Below, piece by piece: positions 44,009-50,946 of a stretch of 64,000 nucleotides of DNA. Under the pieces are notes generated by a model that saw only the letters and a list, made by a program, of their open reading frames with translations, was not told the origin of the DNA and did no database searches. Position numbers and translations under genes: made by a program. Source of the stretch: Bacteroidota bacterium (GTDB lineage Bacteria > Bacteroidota > Bacteroidia > Cytophagales > Cyclobacteriaceae); assembly GCA_018267275.1 (NCBI GenBank), contig JAFDYV010000007.1, positions 353,681 to 417,680 of the forward strand, given 5' to 3'. The stretch's first letter is position 1, and every line of letters starts with the position of its first letter.

Positions 44009-45553
44009 CTAGTTTCGGAACAATACTTCATACTCATAAGTCAATGACTTCTTGCCATTGCTTGCCATCTTTACCTCCCACGAGATAGTGGAAGTCGGAT
44101 TGTTGTCGTAGCCGATTCCATTTTTTACAGACTTTCCGCCATCGGATTGCGAAAGAACTGTGCCGCTCAAGAGCTTTTTGATGTTCACCGTCACTTCCTT
44201 GGCTTGCAAGTTGCTGATGGCAATCGTTCCTTTGATTACGACTCTGCTATACATGTATGCACCAATTTTTTTATAAGCATCGTTACGCTGCCCTTCTTCT
44301 TCCGCGTTGCGCATCACAATGTCTATGGCTTTAGAAAGTTTAACGTCTACCGTTCCGCCAACGGGTGTATATTTTAAAAGGTCTTGGGCCAAGAATTGTT
44401 CTTTCTCGGTCACCACCATTACTGGGGCCGTGGTGAATGGCACTGAGGTGGTATTCTTTAGTTCCAGCGAGTGGTACACGTCAAAATTTGTTTCGTTATT
44501 GTCTACAAACCGACTGTTGTAATAGTTGGTTTTGTCGGCAATTACCCCTTCATATTTGTGTTTGTATTCTATATTGGAGGCAAATACTGGGTAGCTCCCC
44601 TTGGTATGGTTTGGCAACGTGATCTTGCCAATTTTATAAATATAAAGGTCTCCGCTTTTCTCTCCTTCCGTTGAATAGTTACCATCAAAGGCACTTTCCT
44701 CTGCTTCCGCCATCTTTGCTGAGCGAGCAAAGCCCGCGTTGCTCATCATTTGTACAGGTTGCATCCCTGCATTGTCGACCCCACCATCTGTTGTAAGGTA
44801 GTCGTAGGTAATAGGGTCTCGCCTCATACCAAAGTACATTTGAGGTGACCCCACCACCAATTCAGTTTCGGCATTTGTAATATCTTCTATGCCATTCTCA
44901 ACCACGGCTTTCATTTCTAAGCGTGCTGATTTTTCATCTTTGATTTTGAGTAAATATGAAGGTACCCAATTCACACCAGCCTGTATCGATAATTGCTGCA
45001 GATTGATCTCGCTTGCAGTTTTTTCTGGCTTTAACAACACCATGCGGAATGTGCTGTCTTCCATAAAGTTGTTATTCGCTTCTTCGCTGAAGTCGAGTTG
45101 AAAAATATTTTGCGTTTGTAGGTAGGTTATTTTTCCATTCTCCTGCTTGAGTTTCACGATTCCTGCGTGCCTCTCAAAACTTAAAATCTTTCCCGTTACA
45201 GTTTCGTTGCTCTTGTTGGCCAACGAAATGGTTACTGTTTTGCCAACGTTGCCACTAATCAATTGCCAAAACTCGTGGGCGGTCTCTTTCTTTTCCAGTT
45301 TATCGTTCTTGAAAGTGAGCGACTGTATGGTGTTGCCACCTGTGGCGCCAATCCAATACCCACCAAAAAGAACTTCTTGAGGAATCGGTAACCTCGCCAC
45401 ACCGTCTTTCACAGATGCCTTCCCTTCACGCGTCAACAAGCAAGAGCCGTTTTTGAAAATGGATATCTTTTTTAAGGGTAGTGGTTGTTGTGCTTCCATG
45501 GTGAATGATGCGGTAAAGAGTAATAGCGTGAAGAAGGTTTTAATAAAGTTCAT
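44009..45553 (-). CDS. Exported DUF4139 domain protein
   Basis: The 514-residue protein has a signal peptide ending TMEAQ and the DUF4139/DUF4140 layout: an N-terminal beta domain (KKISIFKNGSCLLTREGKA) and a C-terminal DUF4139 region with WVPSYLLKIKDEKSARLEMKA, GSPQMYFGMR and the closing SWEVKMASNGKKSLTYEYEV. Related proteins include the so-called mucoidy inhibitor MuiA, whose function is unclear. Long charged linkers around residues 260-300 contain YLTTDGGVDNAGMQPVQMM. Probably periplasmic or surface-linked. Confidence 0.85.
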   Translation of the reverse strand: MNFIKTFFTLLLFTASFTMEAQQPLPLKKISIFKNGSCLLTREGKASVKDGVARLPIPQEVLFGGYWIGATGGNTIQSLTFKNDKLEKKETAHEFWQLISGNVGKTVTISLANKSNETVTGKILSFERHAGIVKLKQENGKITYLQTQNIFQLDFSEEANNNFMEDSTFRMVLLKPEKTASEINLQQLSIQAGVNWVPSYLLKIKDEKSARLEMKAVVENGIEDITNAETELVVGSPQMYFGMRRDPITYDYLTTDGGVDNAGMQPVQMMSNAGFARSAKMAEAEESAFDGNYSTEGEKSGDLYIYKIGKITLPNHTKGSYPVFASNIEYKHKYEGVIADKTNYYNSRFVDNNETNFDVYHSLELKNTTSVPFTTAPVMVVTEKEQFLAQDLLKYTPVGGTVDVKLSKAIDIVMRNAEEEGQRNDAYKKIGAYMYSRVVIKGTIAISNLQAKEVTVNIKKLLSGTVLSQSDGGKSVKNGIGYDNNPTSTISWEVKMASNGKKSLTYEYEVLFRN

Positions 45554-45603
45554 ATTAGTGGCGTTATTCCGAATACCAAATGTACGGATTTATGGGCGCT
45601 GGG

Positions 45604-46722
45604 TTACTTCAATTTCAAGCGATATTCCTTGCCGGGCAGTGCCTCTACCGCATTTTTGAATTCTAACCCCAACAGCAACGAAGCCAACATGCCTGGCGAT
45701 AGTTCTGTACGCCACATCAATTCATCAATTTGGATGGGACTTTTTTCTTTGAGTACATGCAACACCTTTTTTTCATCGTAGTCAAAAGCCTCCCAGTCGA
45801 TAGCGGCCGAAGAATTTTTCGGTTTTGATTCACTAACACTTTCCAATGACCAATTCATGATATACTCCAAATCCTTCACAGATGAATACAAATGTGCTTT
45901 ATTGGTTTTGATGAGCTTGTTGCACCCCTCAGAGTATGTTACACCTAAGTTCCCTGGTACCGCAAAAACATCTTTGTTATAAGAGTTTGCAATATCTGCT
46001 GTGATCAGTGCGCCACCCTTCTCTGCAGCTTCTACTACAATCAATGCGTCACACAAACCTGCAATAATGCGGTTGCGAGCGGGAAAGTTGTGGGCATCGG
46101 GCTTGGTGCCAAATACGTTTTCGGTGAGCAAGCCACCGTGCTCGACCATCTTCTTGGTCGTTTCTTTGTGCACAGCTGGGTAAACAATGTCCATGCCGCT
46201 GCCCATTACCCCAATGGTTGGCAAGTTCGTTTTAAGTGCTTGTTTGTGCGCATGAATATCGATGCCATACGCTAAACCACTCACGATGAGTGCTTGGTGT
46301 GGAGCGAGCTCTTCGATAATTCGCTCAACGTTTTCTTTACCGTAAGTTGTGGCTTGGCGTGTGCCAACAATACCAACTGTTTTTGCATGGTTTAAGTCGG
46401 CATTCCCTTGGTAGTAAATCAAAGCTGGCGCATCTTCAATTTTTTTCAAACGGGCAGGATACTTCTTGTCAGTGTAGAACAAGATTTCAGTATTGTGTTT
46501 TTCAGCTTTTTTGATTTCTTTCTCAGCGTGAGCGATTGATTTTTCAGAAACGATAGCATCGGCAGTAACTGAGCCCACCCCGGGTATCTTCATCAACTTG
46601 CCCTTGGGTGTTTTGAACACTTGCTCGGCTGAGCCGCAGTAACTAATGAGTTGTTTTAAGAGATAGTCGCCAACGCCAGAGATGCTGTGAAGGGCAATGA
46701 ATGATAAGCGTTCCTGATTCAT
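45604..46722 (-). CDS. dprA: DNA-processing protein DprA
   Basis: DprA loads RecA onto incoming single-stranded DNA during natural transformation. The 372-residue protein has an N-terminal helix-hairpin-helix-like region (SISGVGDYLLKQL, KIPGVGSVTADAI), the Rossmann-like DprA core with VGIVGTRQATTYG, VSGLAYGIDIHAH, GSGMDIVYPAVH and FPARNRIIAGLCDALIVVEA, and a C-terminal winged helix (LKEKSPIQIDELMWRT). ATG 46722 is chosen because it starts the conserved LSFIALHSISG region. It is codirectional with a MerR gene, separated by a palindromic repeat. Confidence 0.95.
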   Translation of the reverse strand: MNQERLSFIALHSISGVGDYLLKQLISYCGSAEQVFKTPKGKLMKIPGVGSVTADAIVSEKSIAHAEKEIKKAEKHNTEILFYTDKKYPARLKKIEDAPALIYYQGNADLNHAKTVGIVGTRQATTYGKENVERIIEELAPHQALIVSGLAYGIDIHAHKQALKTNLPTIGVMGSGMDIVYPAVHKETTKKMVEHGGLLTENVFGTKPDAHNFPARNRIIAGLCDALIVVEAAEKGGALITADIANSYNKDVFAVPGNLGVTYSEGCNKLIKTNKAHLYSSVKDLEYIMNWSLESVSESKPKNSSAAIDWEAFDYDEKKVLHVLKEKSPIQIDELMWRTELSPGMLASLLLGLEFKNAVEALPGKEYRLKLK

Positions 46723-46741
46723 CCGTCCTTCTAATTGACAG

Positions 46742-46815
46742 TTTGCACATTTGAAAATTCGAACATGAAAGTGCAAATGAAAATCTTAAAATTTTCAAAT
46801 AGGCACATTTTCAAA
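46742..46815. repeat. AT-rich stuttering palindrome, type 4
   Basis: tttgcacatttgaaaatt (46742-46759) is imperfectly complementary to aaattttcaaataggcac (46789-46806), with extra copies of gcac/attttcaaat words. It lies between the dprA and merR genes. Confidence 0.5.
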
Positions 46816-46820
46816 TTAAT

Positions 46821-47159
46821 TTAAGAAAGTTTCTCGCGGACCTCGACTAGAAACGAGCGCACTTTTTTCAGAGATTCCAGCAACTCCATCTTATCCCGCA
46901 CAGATTGTGTGTCGTTCTTCAACATTTCTTTGGCACCTTGCAAAGTAAAACCTTTCTCCTTTACCAAATGGTAAATGGTGCGAACGTTATCAATGTCTTC
47001 TTTGGTGAACTGGCGATTGCCTTTTCTGTTTTTCTTAGGTTGGATGATATCAAACTCAGATTCCCAGAAGCGAATAAGAGAAGGGGCTACATTAAACTGC
47101 TCGGCAACTTCACCGATAGAGTAATAGAGCTTTTCGATTTCTTTCTCTTTGTAGGCCAT
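46821..47159 (-). CDS. MerR-family transcriptional regulator
   Basis: The 112-residue protein has a winged-helix DNA-binding domain: LYYSIGEVAEQFNVAPSLIR, FWESEFDIIQPKKN and GNRQFTKEDIDNVRTI, then a dimerising coiled coil. It lacks a C-terminal ligand-binding domain, as in the short MerR forms that Bacteroidota carry near dprA and alaS. A good promoter lies at 47208-47239 and an inverted repeat GTTCGG-N8-CCGAAC at 47182-47201 lies in its leader, a possible self-regulatory site. ATG 47159 is used; the longer open frame would start in the leader. Confidence 0.9.
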   Translation of the reverse strand: MAYKEKEIEKLYYSIGEVAEQFNVAPSLIRFWESEFDIIQPKKNRKGNRQFTKEDIDNVRTIYHLVKEKGFTLQGAKEMLKNDTQSVRDKMELLESLKKVRSFLVEVREKLS

Positions 47160-47181
47160 GCAGGGGTTTGAGGTGTAAAAC

Positions 47182-47201
47182 GTTCGGCTTAGTATCCGAA
47201 C
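47182..47201. promoter_or_regulatory. Inverted repeat in the merR leader, possible operator
   Basis: GTTCGG, 8-nt spacer, CCGAAC is a perfect dyad just downstream of the -7 box of the merR-like gene, at about +2 to +21 of its transcript. Confidence 0.45.
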
Positions 47202-47207
47202 ATCATG

Positions 47208-47239
47208 CAAAATAGTAATTCTTTATAGTTGTAGCAAAA
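47208..47239 (-). promoter_or_regulatory. Promoter of the MerR-family gene
   Basis: Minus strand TTTTG, 20-nt spacer, TATTTTG (one base shorter than TAnnTTTG). It predicts a leader of about 44 nt. Confidence 0.5.
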
Positions 47240-47267
47240 GTGCCCCTATTTTTTATTGACAAGCTAT

Positions 47268-48320
47268 TCACAAACCTTTTGTGGATTTCTTCACCCAGCC
47301 ATTTTCATCAATGTCAATACTACTTTCTATAAAATCCTGTTGTGTCAACTGCTTGATTCGTTTCAGAACCTGCAGCTGACTGTCAATCGCAACCGGAGAT
47401 CGGAAGTTTTGTTTAGTAGACGTGATATGCGCCTTTAAAAACTCACCTTTGGCGTTGGTAAAGACTTTGATAATCGGTGCCCAGCCGTTGATGCCAGACA
47501 CATTAATACCCCCATACGTGCAAAAGTTGCCCAAGCTATAGGCGATAAAGCGATTTTTGTACAATTCAATTGCACGCGTAACGTGGGGGCCGTGTCCAAA
47601 AACAATGTCCGCGCCTGCTTCGATCAATTTGTGCGAGAATTCATACACGTTGCCGCGGTTCTCTCCGTAAAAGATCTCGTTTTTTCGCGGAACATGCTCG
47701 TGAGCAGGTCCCTCCGCACCCCCATGAAACGACACGATGACGATGTCTGAAATGGAATCGAGGTGCTGAACAATTTTTTTTGCAGCTGGTAGGTCGTTGA
47801 TATTGGCGCAACCAGTGTTGGGCGCGAAAGCAGCGAAGCCAAACCTAATTCCATTTCTTATAAATGTGACGTAAGGTTTGGTGGCTTGGCCTGCTTGTTC
47901 AATGCCCGCGGATTCCAATGCTTTGATGCTTGATTTTTTGCCGACCTCCCCAAAGTCACCTGAGTGGTTATTGGCAAGACTCATCACATCGAAACCAGCG
48001 TTTGCCAAGTTCAGCGCATAGCGCTCTGGGCTTCTAAACACATAACAAACTTTAGGGTCGCGGCATGTTTTGGCATAGCCGCCTTTGTCGAGCAACACCC
48101 CTTCCAGGTTACCCACCGTTACATCGGCATTTTTTAAAATTGGTTCAACTGCCCGCATCAGCTCTTTTCCATCTTGCGGTGGTAGCCCACTATTGTCTGG
48201 ATAGTTCGTACCCATCATAATATCTCCAACACCAATCACTGCAACGGTATCTTTTTTTTGACTAAAAAGTTCAATCGATCCGATAAGTATTGATGTACAA
48301 AGGATGAATATGCGACCCAT
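47268..48320 (-). CDS. CapA-family protein (poly-gamma-glutamate synthesis type)
   Basis: The 350-residue protein has a signal peptide (SIELFSQ) and the CapA/PgsA metallophosphatase-like fold: VIGVGDIMMGTNYP, VTVGNLEGVL, LANNHSGDFGEVG, VSFHGGAEGP and VFGHGPHVTRAIELYKNRFIAYSLGNF (two joined motifs). CapA helps make polyglutamate capsules in Bacillus, but many Bacteroidota carry lone members of unknown role, as here. It begins 2 nt after the vapC-like stop, so it may be co-transcribed with that pair. Confidence 0.88.
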   Translation of the reverse strand: MGRIFILCTSILIGSIELFSQKKDTVAVIGVGDIMMGTNYPDNSGLPPQDGKELMRAVEPILKNADVTVGNLEGVLLDKGGYAKTCRDPKVCYVFRSPERYALNLANAGFDVMSLANNHSGDFGEVGKKSSIKALESAGIEQAGQATKPYVTFIRNGIRFGFAAFAPNTGCANINDLPAAKKIVQHLDSISDIVIVSFHGGAEGPAHEHVPRKNEIFYGENRGNVYEFSHKLIEAGADIVFGHGPHVTRAIELYKNRFIAYSLGNFCTYGGINVSGINGWAPIIKVFTNAKGEFLKAHITSTKQNFRSPVAIDSQLQVLKRIKQLTQQDFIESSIDIDENGWVKKSTKGL

Positions 48321-48322
48321 AA

Positions 48323-48697
48323 TTAAATCTTCTGGTAGTGTAGTATGTCGAGCTCCGCAATTTTTTGGAGAGCTGTGTCTGATGTTAGCAAAGGGATATC
48401 AAAAACGATGGCTGAGGCGGCTATCACGCTGTCTGGTAATTTCAGGCGGTGCTTTTTCCGCAGCTGAATGGTTTCTTGTTGAATTGCCGGTGAAAGTTCA
48501 ACAATTGTGCAAGCATTTAAGAAATACTCGATCTTTTGTTCTTCGCTTTTACTTAGTTCAGGATAGCTTAGTAACTCAAGCTTTGTAATAACAGATACAT
48601 AAGTGTGTTTGCCGTCCAATAAGTTGGTGAGGGTATGGTCACCCGATAAAAAATAAATTACAATATTGGTGTCAATCAACAACCTATTACCACTCAT
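48323..48697 (-). CDS. VapC-like PIN-domain toxin
   Basis: The 124-residue PIN-domain ribonuclease has the four acidic active-site positions: Asp9 in LLIDTN, Glu41 in KLELLS, Asp89 in LPDSVIAA and Asp107 in LLTSD. VapC toxins cleave tRNA or rRNA when freed from VapB. It overlaps the small upstream antitoxin-like gene by 11 nt, the usual arrangement. The RNA target is unknown. The downstream capA-like gene starts 2 nt after its stop. Confidence 0.88.
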   Translation of the reverse strand: MSGNRLLIDTNIVIYFLSGDHTLTNLLDGKHTYVSVITKLELLSYPELSKSEEQKIEYFLNACTIVELSPAIQQETIQLRKKHRLKLPDSVIAASAIVFDIPLLTSDTALQKIAELDILHYQKI

Positions 48698-48857
48698 TTC
48701 TCCACCACTTTTGCAAAATCAAGCCGTCTTCTTTGAATTTCACAGTGCCAGCATATCGATTTGCATCCAAGCCTTTTTTGGTTGACTTTTTTGCAATTTT
48801 GCTAAGCTGAGTGGCAATGGCTTTTTTACTAGATCCCTTTTTGATCACTGTAACCAT
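48687..48857 (-). CDS. Small antitoxin paired with VapC
   Basis: ATG 48857 to TAA 48687 encodes 56 residues, basic at the N-terminus (TVIKKGSSKKAIATQL) and ending LILQKWWRNEW, resembling the short VapB-like partners of PIN toxins in Bacteroidota. No clear DNA-binding motif is visible. Its end overlaps the toxin gene by 11 nt. A TAACTTTG box lies 4 nt before its ATG, so the mRNA may be leaderless. Confidence 0.75.
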   Translation of the reverse strand: MVTVIKKGSSKKAIATQLSKIAKKSTKKGLDANRYAGTVKFKEDGLILQKWWRNEW

Positions 48858-48861
48858 GCGG

Positions 48862-48869
48862 CAAAGTTA
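48862..48869 (-). promoter_or_regulatory. Promoter box of the antitoxin-toxin operon
   Basis: TAACTTTG on the minus strand, exact TAnnTTTG, ends 4 nt before the antitoxin ATG, which predicts a leaderless transcript. Confidence 0.55.
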
Positions 48870-48890
48870 ATAAATAAATGTGACGGGCCT

Positions 48891-49847
48891 TTAATCCAAC
48901 GATGTAGTTGCGCGACTGCCGAGTTCAATCAACTTTTCGTACTCTTTGTTGCTTAAGTCGCGTTGGAAAAAATTGATGGGGTTGATGGGAGTGTTTTTGT
49001 AATGCACCTCGTAGTGCAAGTGTGGACCGTGCGAAAGGCCGGTGTTGCCTACATAACCAATCACCTGGCCGCGTTTTACAAACTGACCAGGTTCTACAAT
49101 ATATTTCGTGAGGTGCGCATAGCGCGTCTCAAACCCAAAACCATGATCCAGATAAATCACGTTGCCGTAGGTGGAAAATCCGGTGTACATTACCACACCA
49201 TCACCCGTTGCATAAACAGGCGAACCCATTGGAGCAGTAAAATCCAAACCATTGTGCGGCCTCACATAACCCAATATCGGGTGCATGCGCAAACCAAAAA
49301 TGGTGTGCAACTGCGTCAAGTCTTTGTTGTTGATGGGCTGAATCGCAGGCCGCGCTGCCCACATTTTCTCTTTCTTCTGGAGTTCTTCCTTTAGTTGCGT
49401 CATCGACTGCTCTTGGATATCCAACCGGTTTACAATCTTCTCGGTTCGTTCATAACCTTTCTTAATCAACGGATATGCGATGTCTGCACTTTCTTTTTCG
49501 CGACCACCGACACCTGCCTCACGCTGGCTTGGCGATAATGGGTCTAGGTCGAGTATTACCCTGAAGTTCTCATCGTCATTTCTCTCCAACGCCAGCAAGC
49601 GTTCTGATTCTCGCTCCATCTGCCGGTACATGGTACGCCACTCTGCTTTCAATTGCACATTTTTTTGCGCTTGAATTGTTTCGTCTAATGGAGGTAACTG
49701 CACCATCACATAAACCAATGCTGCTAAACCCAATAAAAACGAAACGCCCAAAAATCGGACAAAACGTTGCCACAATTGTTTAGGTGTAACCACCACCGGC
49801 TCGTACTTGCAGGTATCAGCGTTGTATGTGTATTTCACTTCTACCAT
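48891..49847 (-). CDS. M23-family peptidoglycan endopeptidase
   Basis: The 318-residue protein has a cytoplasmic N-terminal segment, one membrane helix (about residues 31-50, FLGVSFLLGLAALVYVM), a helical periplasmic linker with the family segment REAGVGGRE, and a C-terminal LytM domain with zinc motifs HNGLDF and HLHYEV (HxxxD and HxH). The end NPINFFQ is typical. M23 enzymes cut peptidoglycan cross-links. It overlaps the following paralog by 1 nt (TAATG), and the pair is divergent from alaS. Confidence 0.94.
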   Translation of the reverse strand: MVEVKYTYNADTCKYEPVVVTPKQLWQRFVRFLGVSFLLGLAALVYVMVQLPPLDETIQAQKNVQLKAEWRTMYRQMERESERLLALERNDDENFRVILDLDPLSPSQREAGVGGREKESADIAYPLIKKGYERTEKIVNRLDIQEQSMTQLKEELQKKEKMWAARPAIQPINNKDLTQLHTIFGLRMHPILGYVRPHNGLDFTAPMGSPVYATGDGVVMYTGFSTYGNVIYLDHGFGFETRYAHLTKYIVEPGQFVKRGQVIGYVGNTGLSHGPHLHYEVHYKNTPINPINFFQRDLSNKEYEKLIELGSRATTSLD

Positions 49848-50818
49848 TAGTCGAGCGATTGATTTTGCTTATTGCTTCTATTTACCAGCAACTGGTATTG
49901 GCTGCTATTGAGCCCGCCAATCAAAAACATCACGGGGTTCACGTTCTTTCCGTTTTTGATTACCTCATAGTGAAGGTGTGGTGCAATGGAACCTCCGCTA
50001 CTTCCAACAGTTGCTATTACCTGGCCCTTGTTTACACGTTGCCCAGATCTAACTTTTACTTCGGCAAGGTGAGCATACCTTGTTACAATTCCGTTGCCGT
50101 GATCGATATCCACATAGTTTCCAAAACCAGCCAATAAGTTGCTTTGGCTGACGTATGTAATCGTACCGGGTCCGGCAGCCAACACGTTGGTACCAATGGG
50201 GGCAGCGATGTCAACACCATCATGAGGGTAAAGTCCTTTGTGAAATGGATTGATTCTTTTTCCGAAACCAGACACCAATTTTTCAGGATCAAATTTTTCA
50301 ACGGGTGGCACCGTTGGCAGTCCTTTTAGGATCCTTAGTTCATGTTTTTCGATACTCGCACTTTCAGAGAAATATTGATTGGTGACGTGCGATTTCACTT
50401 GAAGTTTTCTTGCCTGTTCCGTGGTGCTCTCAATCCAACCCGCCAATGCGCTTGAGTTGGCATTCAAGATTTCTTCTTTGTCCAGCGTGGGCTCTCCTGC
50501 ATCTGTTTGCGCCTTTGCATCAAACAGCTTTTCGTAGAGCGAGCGGTCTTCGGCCTTTAACTGTTCAATTCTATCAGCCGATGCCTTCAATCTGCTAGCC
50601 AGCACAACTTTGTGTTGCTCCATGGCTTCGTTTTCGGCTCTCAGCTTTTTTTCGACTTCAGTATCAAAAATGAAATTTTGAAGCAAAACCAACGCGACAA
50701 AGAAAAGTGCCCCGAAACTCAAATAAGCAATACCTTTAAAGGCGATAGAAAGCACCGAAATGCCCGCCCTTTCGTACCGCAAGGTTTTGAGATTATACTT
50801 GAATTTAGTTGGATTCAT
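49847..50818 (-). CDS. M23-family peptidoglycan endopeptidase (paralog)
   Basis: The 323-residue paralog has the same layout: cytoplasmic start, one membrane helix (LSFGALFFVALVLLQNFIF), a coiled-coil linker (about residues 60-130), and a LytM domain with LYPHDGVDIAAP and APHLHYEV. It is the first gene of the pair, and its stop overlaps the start of the second. The tandem pair may form a heteromer or act at different times. The start ATG 50818 is about 128 nt from alaS across a divergent region. Confidence 0.94.
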   Translation of the reverse strand: MNPTKFKYNLKTLRYERAGISVLSIAFKGIAYLSFGALFFVALVLLQNFIFDTEVEKKLRAENEAMEQHKVVLASRLKASADRIEQLKAEDRSLYEKLFDAKAQTDAGEPTLDKEEILNANSSALAGWIESTTEQARKLQVKSHVTNQYFSESASIEKHELRILKGLPTVPPVEKFDPEKLVSGFGKRINPFHKGLYPHDGVDIAAPIGTNVLAAGPGTITYVSQSNLLAGFGNYVDIDHGNGIVTRYAHLAEVKVRSGQRVNKGQVIATVGSSGGSIAPHLHYEVIKNGKNVNPVMFLIGGLNSSQYQLLVNRSNKQNQSLD

Positions 50819-50946
50819 TTAACGTTTTGCCGATTCGGGTTTTCAAAAGACACCAAATGCCATTAATTTTGACGTTTTGGGCGATTTTGAACCCATAAAT
50901 ATATAGAAAAATAGTTCCCCGCAAACCGCATAAATCGTTGAGTGCC

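Noticed and set aside
47268..48857. Three-part toxin system with CapA as a third component
   Set aside because: CapA-like genes are common and the short spacing to vapC is explained by simple co-transcription.
49490..49560. Repeat-derived insertion in the M23 peptidase (DPLSPSQREAGVGGRE)
   Set aside because: This matches the conserved linker segment (R-x-AGxGG) of M23 proteins in Bacteroidota, so it is ordinary family sequence.
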